From assembly GCF_011386835.1 (NCBI RefSeq), contig NC_088805.1, forward strand, positions 14,442,836 to 14,506,835: a DNA stretch of 64,000 nucleotides. The letters are read 5' to 3'. The stretch comes from Chrysemys picta bellii (lineage: Eukaryota > Chordata > Testudines > Emydidae). Each line of letters begins with the position of its first letter. Within the stretch, counting starts at the first letter, position 1. The notes below the pieces were generated by a model that made no database searches, was not told the origin of the DNA, and worked only from the letters and a program-made list of their open reading frames with translations. The position numbers and the translations under genes were made by a program. Of the stretch, positions 1-10,189 are shown one piece after another.

Positions 1-1250
1 ACAACTGCACCAACGCCCCCCGATCCTGACCTATGGCATCTGCTGCTATTTCAGCCTTGGGGTCTCCTGAGGAGATGCTGACTGTGCCAAACGGTGCAGC
101 ATAAGTGACCTAGACCAGCATCTCCTTGGCAGTAGTGACGAGTGACCCCCAAAATGCTGGATGATTCAATTTTAAGTGTGGTGCTTATCCGAACCTCCAG
201 ACCTGTGAAAATCCCTCATCCCTCTGCTCTTCCCCACGAATGTCCATCAGAACCTTCTCCCATACTCCAGGGGCTACTCATCCCCAGTTAAGCTTGTTTG
301 GTCTGGCTAAGCCAGGCCCTCTATCAAACCTTCTTCCCCTCTACATCCAGAGCCCTGGCTGGCCGGCCTGCTGTCTGCTGATGCCTCCGTTTAAAAGATT
401 TGCAAGCCCAGGAATTTCTTTCCAGTTCCTTACCCTGCAAGTGTAGAGAGTGCGTCACTGATACTTGAGATGTGGCCTTTAAATCATTACAGGAAGCTAC
501 AGGCCAATCCTCTGAATTACCATAGGTAGCATTCCCGTATTGATTTACCTGTCCAATAACATCTGAGGGCCTGGAGCTAATTTGCCTAATGATCTCCCAT
601 GTCACTCTAAAGCCTGTTGGAGCCATGGGGCTTTGGCCTTTGACTGCTGCAGAATGTCCCTGTGGTGTCTCTCTCTGGGCCTCTCCTGGTGGTGCCAGTA
701 CCATGTAGGATGCAGGATTTCCCCTCTGGGGCCTGATGTGGCTGGGGATGTGTCTTATCATGTGTGATGTTGGCAGTCCCTTTTCTCCTCCGCTTCCAGA
801 TCCCGCAGACACTCTCCATGTCACTGTCTCCTGGGCCTGGGCGTGTCCCTAGGTGTATTTATGTGCTGCTATTATTACAGCAGCAGCCATAGCAGAGAGA
901 CCAGGTTCCTAGACCGATCCTCTGGTTCCACACACACTTGCAGCAGGGCTGCTGCAGCGCTGGCGTCCAGGCAGAAGGCCGGGCAGGTTGTTCCTGTGTT
1001 CCACGGCCGAGCAGCAGTAGCTCTTGTCACGGTGATTTAGTCTCAGGAACAGCCCCGGGTCCATCTGTGGTCTGTGTCTGTGATTAGACAGCAGCCTGGG
1101 GAAAGGCTCCTGCACTTTGACACCTAGCGCAGGGACCGGCTCTGGATGGATCTCCAGTCTCTGAAGGAAAGCGGCTTGCTCTGCCCAGAAAGGAGCCTGG
1201 TCTTAGATTCTCCTCCCGTAGCACTTTCCATCTGAGCATTTCTCAAATAT
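1..1250. other. unassigned sequence upstream of V1
   Basis: No gene or repeat family is recognised here. A 166-codon minus frame (324-824) and a 68-codon minus frame (909-1115) are open, but neither shows a domain, a splice context or similarity I can name. The second has clustered cysteines, which could be chance in GC-rich DNA. Decayed mobile-element sequence is possible. Confidence 0.4.
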
Positions 1251-1284
1251 GGATGAGTTCAGCCTCCCAGCTCTTGTGGGGGAG

Positions 1285-1403
1285 GTGGGTTGTATTATCC
1301 CTGCTTTATAAGTGGGGAAACGGAGACCCAGAGAGAGGACGTGAGCTACCTAGGGGCACATGGGAGGTCTGTGGGCAGAGCTGGAATAGAACCCGGCTCC
1401 ATG
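1285..1403 (+). repeat. MIR-like SINE core fragment
   Basis: The order 'TATTATCC...TTTATAAGTGGGGAAAC...GAGACCCAGAGAG...GTCTGTGGGCAGAGCTGGAATAGAACCC' (shown here in short pieces) is the recognisable core of the amniote MIR family. Ends are eroded, so the limits are approximate. Confidence 0.55.
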
Positions 1404-1631
1404 TCTCATGCGCACGGCACCTGCAGGGGGGAGGGGGACAGACAAGAGGAGGAGGTTGGATTCAGCAGCAAATGCCATAGCCCAAAACACAGCCGGGTTG
1501 TCAGCCCTGAATCCGTTCTTCCCTGCGGTGACTGAAGCTTCATCCTCAAGTGTCGGCCTTGTGGCTGAATAGTGCAGAGAGCAGCCGATAGTCACCTGAT
1601 CAGCTGCTGGAGTCCCTGAGCCCCAGGGCTC

Positions 1632-1677
1632 ATTTGCATAGACCACCTGGCTTGCCTGGCGCCCCAGGGCTCTAAAG
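1632..1677 (+). promoter_or_regulatory. V1 promoter: octamer and TATA-like box
   Basis: A perfect ATTTGCAT octamer (1632-1639) lies 125 bp before the leader ATG, with a weak TCTAAAG TATA-like element at 1671-1677. Spacing matches the other V promoters of the window. Confidence 0.7.
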
Positions 1678-1763
1678 CTGCTGCAGGTTTGCACAGAGCC
1701 AGGGGCCCGGCTGCACAGCGGCTGCCGATTCCTTTCCCTCTGGCTCCCTCCAAGGCCTTCGCC

Positions 1764-2407
1764 ATGGTGCTGCGCCTCCTGGCTCTCCTCCTCCCAGGGG
1801 TTTTGGTGCCAGGTAGGTTCCCGTGGGAGGCGGAGGCGATCAGGGAGTTCTGCAGAGGGAGGGACCCAAGGGCGAGGCTCCTGTGCTGAGCTATCGCTGC
1901 GCTGCAGACAGGGCCGGGCGGGGCAGGCAGGTGTGGTCAGGTGGGCTGCCGGAGGTGTGGCACGCGAGAGGTTAACCTATAGCTGGTGCGGAGGCGACGC
2001 CGGAGGGGATAATGTCACAGTTCAGCCACTGGGGGTGGGATTGGCACATTCCGTCCGTAACTGCGCCCTTGTTTCGTTCAGCTTCCAGGGCGCAGCCGGT
2101 GCTGACTCAGCCGGCCTCCATTTTAGTGTTGCCGGGACAAACGGTGAAACTCTCTTGTGCCCTGAATCCTGGGTACAACATCCGGGAGTTCGGGGTCTCC
2201 TGGTACCAGCAGAGACCTGGCAGCCCTCCGAGGTACCTGCTCTATTATAACTCGGAGGTGGACAAGGACAAGCCCTCTGGGATTCCGGACCGCTTCTCTG
2301 CGTCCAAAGACCCTGCCAGCAACGCCTGCGTTCTGACCATCGCCGCGGTCCAGGCCGAGGACCATGCTGACTATTACTGCGCGGTCGCGTATCCCATCTA
2401 CTATCTC
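1764..2407 (+). CDS. IGLV: IGLV segment V1 (IGLV5-like), open frame without usable RSS
   Basis: Variable part of a lambda light chain. The leader exon 1764-1812 encodes MVLRLLALLLPGVLVP and ends in a phase-1 GT donor; the V exon starts after the AG at 2080-2081 (intron 269 bp). FR1 QPVLTQPAS, Cys23 in KLSC, WYQQRPG, a long CDR2 (YYNSEVDKDKPS), the SKDPASN FR3 and YYC (Cys codon 2378-2380) are all present, close to the IGLV5 type. FR3 carries an extra Cys (NACVLTI). After YYC only nine codons remain before a TAG. No CACAGTG heptamer occurs at the 3' end, unlike all the other segments, so the gene has an intact frame but probably cannot rearrange normally. The 3' edge is set at the stop because no heptamer marks it. 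Confidence 0.85.
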
Positions 2408-2419
2408 TAGAAATGTGGA

Positions 2420-2428
2420 ACCAAAACC
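2420..2428 (+). other. orphan nonamer of the V1 RSS
   Basis: ACCAAAACC is 8/9 to the RSS nonamer. The position 23 bp upstream, where the heptamer should sit (2390-2396), reads TATCCCA; the 12-bp-spacer position also has no heptamer. It looks like an RSS that lost its heptamer, perhaps by a small deletion at the CDR3 end. Confidence 0.55.
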
Positions 2429-2429
2429 T

Positions 2430-3382
2430 GTGCTGGCCCCCGGGGGACTCTGAAGAGCCCCTGCTTGCAGAGCCTCGTGCCGAAGGAACCGCAGCCCTAT
2501 AAGGAACGGAAAAAAGAAACGGCTCATGTTCTCCACCCTTGAATTAGCCTAGAGGTGAGGCCCCCCCCGGTCAGTTATGCTCAGAGAGCTGTGACGGATG
2601 GTGGCTTCCTGTTTGACGCATGTCACCTGGTGGAGTGCAGAATGCTATGAGACACGCAGGGCCAGATCCTGCCAGGTGCTGGCACCTGCAGCTCCCACTG
2701 CACAGAGACTCTACCTAACGGAGCTGGTCTTTCACGCCCGCAGGCCCCTGTCCATCTGCTCAGATCCCCGTCAGCTGCATGTGGGGCACCCAGTACAGCT
2801 TGACAGAAAAGCCAGATTTCTAAAGCACTAGTTCTGATGTTCAGGAGTATGTTATCTGCCTTTCCCACATACAGTGGGCCGGGTTCTCACTTACTCTGCT
2901 TCTGGGGCTTGGGACAGGAACAAAGGATGCTGATGGCCGTGGAGAGAGACAGTCCCTTTAAGCGACCTGTGCACTTCCTGTATCCGGGGCCCATTCAGGG
3001 CCCTGCCTAGTGCCTGATGTAAGTTAAAGCAGTCTTGGGGCTTCTCTGATTTATACTCAGCATAAGTGTTTGCCAGCTACTGATGCCTTCTTTCTCAGTT
3101 CTGAGGTTCTGAGGAAGTGTTTTTGTTTAAATGGGAAGACAAATAAATTCCTGGTCTCTCATCCCGGCTCTCTTCAAGGCCATTGGCCCATGGGGCTGAG
3201 AGAGAGAACTTGGTGGGGGCTTTTCCGTAAGATGATGGCAGCACATCACTGCCCACGGCCGCACTCACCATGAAACCGTGGCCATCAGCTAGCAGAATGC
3301 ACATGTTCCAGGGGGTTGAACCACCAGTCCTTAGCTCAGACTCACAGGACCCAGAGGGAAGAACGAAGAGCTCCGTGAGTTG
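2430..3382. other. V1-hAT spacer, nothing recognised
   Basis: I see no conserved gene, V relic or nameable repeat in this stretch; the short open frames lack supporting motifs. Confidence 0.4.
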
Positions 3383-3390
3383 AGTTCAGC

Positions 3391-4415
3391 TAGGGTTACC
3401 ATATTTCAGCAAGCAAAAAAGAGGACGGGAGGAGCCCCGCCCTAGCCCCTCCCACTTCCCGCCCCCCCAGAACCTCCAACCCTCCCCCCGTTCCTTGTCC
3501 CCTGACTGCCCCCTCCTGGGACCCCTGCCCCTAACTGCCCCCCAGGACTCCACTCCCTATCTAAGCCTCCCTGCCTCTTGTCCCCTGACTGCCCTAACCC
3601 TTATCCACACCCCCACCCCCAGACAGACCCCTGGGACTCCCACGCCCCATCCAACCACTCCCCACCCCCTGACAGCCCCCCCCAGAACTCCCAACCCATC
3701 TAAACCCCTCTGCTCCCTGTCCCCTGACTGCTCCGATCCCTCTCCGCACTCCTGCCCCCTGACAGCCCCCCCCAGAACTCCCAACCCATCTAAACCCCTC
3801 TGCTCCCTGTCCCCTGACTGCTCCGATCCCTCTCCGCACTCCTGCCCCCTGACAGCCCCCCCCAGAACTCCCAACCCCCCACCCCCCCGCTCCTTGTCCC
3901 CTAACTGCCCCCTCCTAAGACCCCCGCAACTGCCCCCCAGGACCCTACCCCCTACCTGTACCCTGACTGCCCAAAACTTTCTCCACTCCCCCCAAAAAGC
4001 CCCCCCCCGTTTCTTGACTGCCCCCTCCAGAACCTCCCTGCCCCTTCTCCTGCCCCCTGGCCCCCTTACCCTGCTGCTCAGAACAGGGTGTTGGGCTCTG
4101 TGCGAGCCGAGCCGGACACGTGGCTGCGCTCCCCAGCACAACAAAACCCGGTCCCTGGCCCTGCACAGTGCTGCTGGACTGGGCTGCAGGGGAGAGCTGC
4201 CTCTGGCTCAGAATGCAGGGCGGATCCGGCTCCTCTACAGCTGCTCTGGAGTCCAGCCTGGGACTTTCCTGCAGCCCTCCCAGCTGCTCGCTCTGCTCTG
4301 CCGGGGGAGGGGGGAAATCCCGGACATTTTGAGTGCTTTACAAATTCCCCCCCGACGCTATTTTTAGAACAAAAAGGAGGACATGTCCGGGTAAATCCGG
4401 ATGAATGGTAACCCT
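3391..4415. mobile_element. hAT-like non-autonomous DNA transposon
   Basis: Terminal inverted repeats AGGGTTACCAT (left) and ATGGTAACCCT (right) bound a 1-kb element. The 8-bp direct repeat AGTTCAGC flanks it at 3383-3390 and 4416-4423, a target duplication length typical of hAT. The interior is C-rich and includes a 90-bp tandem repeat; no transposase frame is present. The long open frame 3495-4367 is a by-product of this low-complexity sequence. Confidence 0.8.
3671..3880. repeat. 90-bp tandem repeat inside the hAT element
   Basis: The block starting GACAGCCCCC recurs at 3671, 3761 and 3851, giving a period of exactly 90 bp and about 2.4 copies; the first two copies are identical by eye. 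Confidence 0.9.
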
Positions 4416-4423
4416 AGTTCAGC

Positions 4424-5074
4424 CATCGCCAAGACAGCAGCTGAGATATTCAGACAGATTGTTAGAGTGGCTGGGCAGGGGGAGCGAGTGCCCTGCACAC
4501 TCTGGTGCTGGGTAAATAATAAACATGAATGATAACTTTCCATCACAGCTGGCCTGGCCTTGGGGCCCTCAGCGGACCTGCCTGCCAATCTTTGGGAACA
4601 GCCGCTCTCTCTGGTGTGTACCAGGGAATGGGTGATTAGCTAACTCTGAGCACCACCACAATTGCTGAGCACGGGGCATTCCATTCAATGTATTCCCAAG
4701 TCCAAACCAGAGAAAAACAGCCCCCCAAGAGGCTCCTTTTATTGGACCAACGACACCCAGAATGAACGGCAATGGGGCTGCTCAGGAGAGGAAAGTTTTG
4801 CCTGTGTTTAAGTGAGTGCAGGTTTGGAGCCAAAATGAGCCTGTTTTGACAATCCCGGGGCCCGATTTTCAGGTCTCTGCTTGTGCTTTTGGGGCCTTAC
4901 TTTGCTGTAATACATTCTTCGCTCAAGCGTTGTACACTGGAGGGGTTTGGTGTATGGGACACCCACGGAGGGTGACTCAGCTGTCACTGTTATCTAGTAA
5001 CTGCGTCCTGCCCTTAGGGCATGTCCAGCAACGTTCTGATGATGTGACGCGCCTCCCTTGCGTGTCACTTGCTA
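4424..5074. other. spacer, nothing recognised
   Basis: No gene, V remnant or assignable repeat seen. Confidence 0.35.
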
Positions 5075-5158
5075 TGCAGAACACCCAGCGTGATGGGGGC
5101 TGGATCCTGGTTGAGGCTTTTGTGAGATTCTGCAATACAAACAATAAATGCTAATAAT
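5075..5158 (+). repeat. tail of an interspersed amniote repeat
   Basis: The pattern 'CACCCAGCGTGATGG...TGCAATACAAACAATAAA' matches the 3' tail found again at 13.8, 31.9, 39.8 and 58.5 kb in this window. The class (MIR or related SINE) is not certain. Confidence 0.4.
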
Positions 5159-5849
5159 TAGCTGCATGTCTTGTATCCTGTGCAGCGTGGAGCTCATTGG
5201 GACACTTGGAACAGTCTCTCTTTAACCTCTCCCAATTGTTATTTTTTCTAAACTGCAGTTGGATGCGTCGCTGCCATTGGTTCAGACACAACACAGAGTT
5301 AGAGCTCTTTTACTGACGCTGCTGGTCTGAATCTCAGACTGCCTGGTTCCTGTGACGCTCCCCAGGGGCACCCGGGGTTGTGAGGCACCTCACCACGACC
5401 TGCCCTTAGCGTGAAGCCGGCGTGGCTGTGCCGGCCGTAGCTCAGCTGCCTGAAACCAACAGCCTCTGGCAACACAGCCCTGCCTCCCAGGCCCCCGCAG
5501 GCCTTGCTGGCTCTGGGCAGGCAGTGCTCGGCACACACCGACTCCCAGATCCGTGGAGCGCTCCCGGTAGTGTCCAGCCCCTGTCACTGGACACTCCCAG
5601 ACCTTACCAGGCTTGCTGTCCCCAAGGGGCAGTGGACACACTGGCTTCTTTGAGTCAGCAGAGGATCAGCTCCATTATCACCTCACAGCACTGAGATAGC
5701 TGCGTAGTGACAACTATTGCACGTCTCTATCAAAGGCTCAGAGTTTTGGGTTAGTGGGTAAGGATACTAATGGAAACAGAAATGGTTACAGACAAAACAA
5801 AAGGTGTAAAACGGTTTCTAGAGTCTAAATGTAACTCTAACAGGCTAAA

Positions 5850-6450
5850 CCCTTGTCTGAAGTAGTGTCTCAATGGAACATAAGAGCCCAGTATGATGCT
5901 GTGGCCAAAAAAGCTAATGCAATCCTGGGATGCAAAACCAGGGAAATCTTGCATTGGAGTAGAGCGGTTATTTCACCTCTGTATCTGGCACTGCTGGAAT
6001 CCTGTGTCCAGCTCTGGTGCCCACAATTCATGAAGGCCGTTGATAAATTGGAGAGGGGTCAGCAATGAGAATGATTAATGGATTCGAACACCTGCCTCAT
6101 AGCGATAGACTCAAGCAGTTCAATCGATTTAGCTTACCAAAACGAGACAGTTAAGGGGTGACTTGATTACAGTCTATAAGTACGTACATGGGGAACAAAT
6201 ATATAATAATGGGCTCTTCAGTCTAGCAAAAGTACAAGATCCACTGGCTAGAAGCTGAAGCTAGACAAATTCAGATTGGAAAAAAGGTGTACATTTTTAA
6301 GGTGAGTGTTACCGAGCTTCCTGGTGGAGTCTCCATCAGGGATGTTTTACTAAAAGCTCTGCTCTAGGAATTATTGTGGGGAACTTCTATGGCCTGAGTT
6401 CTACAGGAGACCAGACTAATGGTCACAATGGTCCCTTCTGGCCTTAGAAT
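5850..6450 (+). mobile_element. CR1 LINE 3' fragment, old
   Basis: Translation gives pieces of the CR1 ORF2 C-terminus: LYLALLESCVQLWCPQF and AVDKLERGQ at 5990-6065, followed by decayed sequence with stops. It ends in non-coding 3' sequence ('GGTCCCTTCTGGCCTTAGAA') typical of CR1 tails. Several frameshifts show it is dead. Confidence 0.75.
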
Positions 6451-6504
6451 CTATGCACCTTCTCTACAAACGCGCCTTCTGTTGTCTACCCCTGTCATTG
6501 TCAT

Positions 6505-6640
6505 TCACTCTCACTTAGATTCAGAAGGGCCAGAAGGGACCATCATATCATCTAGCCTGACTTCCTGTACATCACAGGCCACTAATCCCTACCCAGCACC
6601 TGCACACGGAACACAACAACCAAAACACGGAACCCAACAA
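6505..6640 (-). mobile_element. CR1-type 3' end fragment, antisense
   Basis: 'AGAAGGGACCATCATATCAT' and 'CTTCCTGTACATCACAGGCC' match the head of the longer antisense CR1 piece at 26,560, allowing for divergence. Limits are approximate. Confidence 0.5.
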
Positions 6641-6994
6641 CCTCGGGAGGCTAGACTGGCCTGTGCCGCAGGCAGAGAACAGGAGGGACGGAGGTGCACC
6701 AGTAGCAGGGCAATGGTTAAGTGAGATGTACCCAGATACTTATCCTGCCGAGTGCCCCACACCCACACACTCAGGGGGAGGCTTCATCCGTTCCCAAGGA
6801 CACATCCAGAGCAAAAAGTCATCGGGATCGTTGCAGAATTGTTCAGTAAGGGGGTGGAACTCCTTACTCTGGCCACTTCTGGAGCCAGGAAACTGTGGCT
6901 GGAGCGTTGGTCTAACCAGGGGCGGCAGGGCTGAGAACTGAGGGCTTCTGGATCATGAAAAGAGCACGATGTCTGACCTCCACCCCTGAGTCTC

Positions 6995-7082
6995 ATTTGC
7001 ATACTGGGCTGCACCAGCTTGACCCTGGAGGGCTCATTTGCATACGTGGCTGCCCTACCCCTGCCCATAAGGGCTCTAAAGG
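6995..7082 (+). promoter_or_regulatory. V2 promoter with two perfect octamers
   Basis: ATTTGCAT occurs at 6995-7002 and again at 7036-7043, each in the context CTCATTTGCATAC. A TATA-like CTCTAAAGG lies at 7074-7082, about 90 bp before the leader ATG. Confidence 0.75.
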
Positions 7083-7168
7083 CTGCCACAGGGTTTCACA
7101 AAGGCAGGGAACAGGCTGCAAACCAGCAGAAACCCAGCTCCTGTGACCTCTCCCCATCTCCCTGCACC

Positions 7169-7639
7169 ATGGCCCAGCCCACGCTGCCTCTCTGTCTCCT
7201 GGGGCTTTTCCTGACAGGTAACGGCTACAGCAGATTGACGTCTGACCACGCCTGGAAACCGAGGTCAGCCGAAAACGTGGCAGTAATAGCGGTGCTCACC
7301 CCCCTGCTCTTTGCTTTCTGCAGGTTGCTACGCTCAGGTGACTCAGCCGCCCTCCGAGTTCGTGTCTCCTGGGGGGAATGTCCAGCTCTCCTGCACGCTA
7401 GAGGGCAGTTACACCGTCAGCGCCAACCGTGTCATTTGGATACAGCAGAGACCCGGCAGCGTCCCCAGATACCTGATGTATTTTTACACTGAATCTAACA
7501 AAGGCATGGGCTCGGGGGTCCCCAGCCGGTTCGCTGGCTCTCGCTCTGGCTCCGACAAGATTGGCTATTTAACCATCACTGGGGCCCAGGCAGAGGACGA
7601 TGCCATCTATTACTGTGTTACGTGGACTGGGAGTGCTTG
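7169..7639 (+). CDS. IGLV: IGLV segment V2 (IGLV5-like)
   Basis: The leader exon 7169-7217 encodes [16 protein letters not shown] with a phase-1 donor; intron 106 bp; the V exon starts at 7324 after TGCAG. The mature part reads CYAQVTQPPSEFVSPGG, then QLSC (Cys23), a WIQQRPGSVPRYL FR2, a long CDR2 (YFYTESNKGMGS), FR3 YLTITGAQAEDDA and IYYC (Cys codon 7614-7616). CDR3 germline codons are VTWTGSA. The residue before YYC is Ile, where all its neighbours have Asp. The frame is intact, the octamers are doubled, and the RSS is perfect, so this is predicted to be functional and the best-equipped segment of the left region. Confidence 0.93.
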
Positions 7640-7678
7640 CACAGTGCTACCGTCCTATGGGGAAGTGAGACAAAAACC
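7640..7678 (+). other. V2 RSS, 23-bp spacer, consensus
   Basis: Heptamer CACAGTG 7640-7646, 23-bp spacer, nonamer ACAAAAACC 7670-7678. Both elements match the consensus exactly. Confidence 0.95.
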
Positions 7679-7859
7679 TTCTCACTCCACTGCAGCCCTG
7701 CGGCAAGGCTGCACCTGCTCTGAGCACCAGCCTGCTTTTTACACGGGGGGCGTTGGCTCCTGCTCCCCTCACAGCTCCTCATGCGGGAGACGCACCCTCA
7801 GCACTGAAATACCCTGTGAGTTCAGGCCTGGTCACTGCTCACGGGTCTCTTGGTTTCCG

Positions 7860-8095
7860 ATACTCGTCTTGTCACTCAAGAGCTGAGGCAGCCGTACTCC
7901 GCGGCAGGGTCCCCAGGAAACACTGTCCGTTCTCCTGCACCACAAAGAGTGAAATCCACACCCCATGTAAAAGATGGGACCCGGAAGGGCTTATCCACCA
8001 CGCCTTCCGGGCCTCTGCGATACGTGCGAGGGACCCCCACAGAGCACGAACACATCACTGCCCAGTAGATGGCAGCAGAGCACAGCTACTGCAGG
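7860..8095 (+). pseudogene. probable decayed IGLV exon (relic, IGLV7/8-like)
   Basis: One frame reads LVTQE (7868-7882) and SPGNTVR (about 7909-7930), then a shifted frame gives SCT with TCCTGC at 7932-7937. A GTPTEH stretch at about 8030 resembles the GTPER start of FR3 in V5, and an ACTACTGC-like end lies near 8090. Order and rough spacing follow a V exon, but there are frameshifts, no FR2 Trp, no leader exon, no octamer and no RSS. This is an inference from weak matches. Confidence 0.45.
8062..8075 (+). promoter_or_regulatory. CTCF-like motif
   Basis: CCAGTAGATGGCAG fits the vertebrate CTCF core CCASYAGRKGGCRS at all 14 positions. CTCF sites between V genes are known to shape antigen-receptor loci; binding here is inferred only from the motif. 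Confidence 0.4.
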
Positions 8096-8576
8096 TCTAT
8101 GGCCCTGACAGGGCTGGGGTGGATTGGAAGGGAGGCTCAGGGAAGCCCCTGATAACATGCGGCCTAATGGTGCAGGGCACCTAGGCAACAAGGAGAGTGA
8201 GCCCCTGCCAGCCCCTTCCTGCTCCCTTCGTCCCACCACCCCTCCTGGCTCTGCATCAACCTTCCTCCAGACGGGTGCCCTGGTTCCAGCGTCATTGTAT
8301 GCGGGGCACATTTAGCTCTCAAAGACACCCAGAATCCTTTGCACTGACCGCAGCATGGCCAATGCAGTTCTAAGGACTGAGAGGGGTAGCCGGGAACAGT
8401 ATTTACCTGCTGCTCTTGCCTGAGCAGAAACAGCCTCTCCCCTTTGGTGGGAGATGGGGGTGGGCAGAGACTGCACAGGTGGGGAAGAGCAGAAAACACA
8501 ACTGCTAAGGCTGGGATACACTGAAGAATACTGAGAATCCTGTAGCACTAATATAGCACTTATCATCCACACATCT

Positions 8577-9745
8577 GTGACATGCCCAGGGTACAGTCCA
8601 GACTACTGAGTAGCTGTGTTATCCCTGCCCTCAACCTGAGGTGCCCTGTACAATGCCTTGCTGCTGTAGCCTCCAGCCTGGATTGCTCACAAACAGCCTC
8701 CGGCATGTAGGTCACTCCCAGTTGTGTCTCTGTGTGTGCTGCAGCCAGCCAGCCACACCTTGGCTCTTACTAGCCTGAATTATACTGCAGGGTGACCCCA
8801 ACACACTCCCACTCCCTGATTTCCCCCCAGGAATGTATGTCCTGCACTGCCCAGCCCTCTCCTGGACAATACAAGCTTATATAAAGTCCGTCATTTTATC
8901 TGATGATATGTATACATCTTATTACCTTCAATGGAGTTTCCCAAACACTTCAATTCAAACACACTAGAATAAATACAACAATAAATACAACAGAATAAAT
9001 ACAAACACACTAGAATAAATACAACAAATAGCCAATCCGAGTCGTTCCAAGTTTATTAACTACAAAGAGAGAGATTTGAAGGGAGTATAAGTAATGAGGC
9101 ACAAAAATGAGAAATGGTTACAAGGAAAATAAAGATGAAAGACAGTTAGTGCCTAACTCAATAACTATGTTAAACAGAAAACAAAGTTTTCTCATCTCAG
9201 GCTCTCAACAGACTCTTAGTGGCCACACTTCTCAGGGCAGGACCCTGTCTCCAGTTGAATGGCTGCTCCCTGTGTTCCTTCTGGGGCACTGAATCAATGG
9301 GCAGAGAGAGAGAGAGAGAGGAGAAGGGGGAGCTTTTGGGTGTCTCCCCTTTCTTTGTATAGTCCTCTTCCCCCTTTGAGAAGCATCTCCAGCTGGGAGC
9401 ATGGCAACAGGCAGACTGTGTGGACAGGAACTCCATGCTGTTTCTTTGCTAAGATGTAGATTTTTCACCCATGCCCCTTTTCCTACCAATGAAGAGCCAC
9501 TGAGCAGGTAATGGCCCATTGGTCTTGTTTACCCCTGGCTAAGGTGTGAGCTTGCCCTTACATACAGTGGAATCTTCTAACTTTACATACAATGGTGACA
9601 CACATATTTTACCAGGACAATAATGAGGTTATTATTATGAGGTTTTAAGAGATACCTCCCAAGAAATACTTTGTAGAAAGATTAATCCATGTGTGTGTGT
9701 GTGCACGACAATAGGTTTTGCAGGTCCAAATATTAACCCTTACCT
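8577..9745 (-). mobile_element. solo LTR, antisense, diverged
   Basis: Read on the minus strand, the whole segment aligns collinearly with the LTR at 34,021-35,125: the TCACCCTGCAG block, the GTGTTTG...GGAAACTCCA block, the poly-A region with ATAAACTTG, CTTTATTTTCCTTGTAACC, and AAGATTCCACT near the other end. The left edge TGTGACA (8576-8582) is the complement of the 3' end. No internal retroviral genes are present, so it is a solo LTR. It is clearly older than the later copies, judged by its many differences and extra AATACAAC-type repeats. Confidence 0.7.
9301..9320. repeat. (GA)n microsatellite
   Basis: About nine GA units in a row inside the antisense LTR. Confidence 0.85.
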
Positions 9746-9756
9746 TCATGCCTTGG

Positions 9757-10185
9757 TTTTGAGAACATGACCTATGAAGGAAGGCTGAAAGAATTGGGTT
9801 TGTTTAGTTTGGAAAAGAGAAGACTGAGAGGGGACATGATAGCAGTTTTCAGGTATCTAAAAGGGTGTCATAAGGAGGAGGGAGAGAACTTGTTCACCTT
9901 AGCCTCTAAGGATAGAACCAGAAACAATGGGTTTAAATTGCAGCAAGGGAGGTCTAGGTTGGACATTAGGAAAAAGTTCCTAACTGTCAGGGTGGTTAAA
10001 CACTGGAACAAATTGCCTAGGGAGGTTGTGGAATCTCCGTCTCTGGAGATATTTAAGAGTAGGTTAGATAAATGTCTATCAGGGATGGTCTAGACAGTAT
10101 TTGGTCCTGCCATGCGGGCAGGGGACTGGACTCGATGACCTCTCGAGGTCCCTTCCAGTCCTATAATCTATGAATCTATGAATCC
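9757..10185 (+). mobile_element. CR1 LINE, 5'-truncated, relatively young
   Basis: An uninterrupted 108-codon frame (9767-10093) is the CR1 ORF2 C-terminus: [55 protein letters not shown]. The non-coding tail follows (GGACTGGACTCGATGACCTC...), ending in the short repeats CTATGAATCTATGAAT typical of CR1. The intact frame suggests a younger insertion than the other CR1 pieces here. It is severely 5'-truncated and so inactive. Confidence 0.9.
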
Positions 10186-10189
10186 ATGC

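Noticed and set aside
324..824. 166-codon minus frame
   Set aside because: No recognisable domain, splice sites or homologue from reading; not enough to call a gene.
3495..4367. 290-codon open frame on the + strand
   Set aside because: Runs through the C-rich hAT interior; its 30-residue repeats mirror the 90-bp tandem DNA repeat. No known domain.
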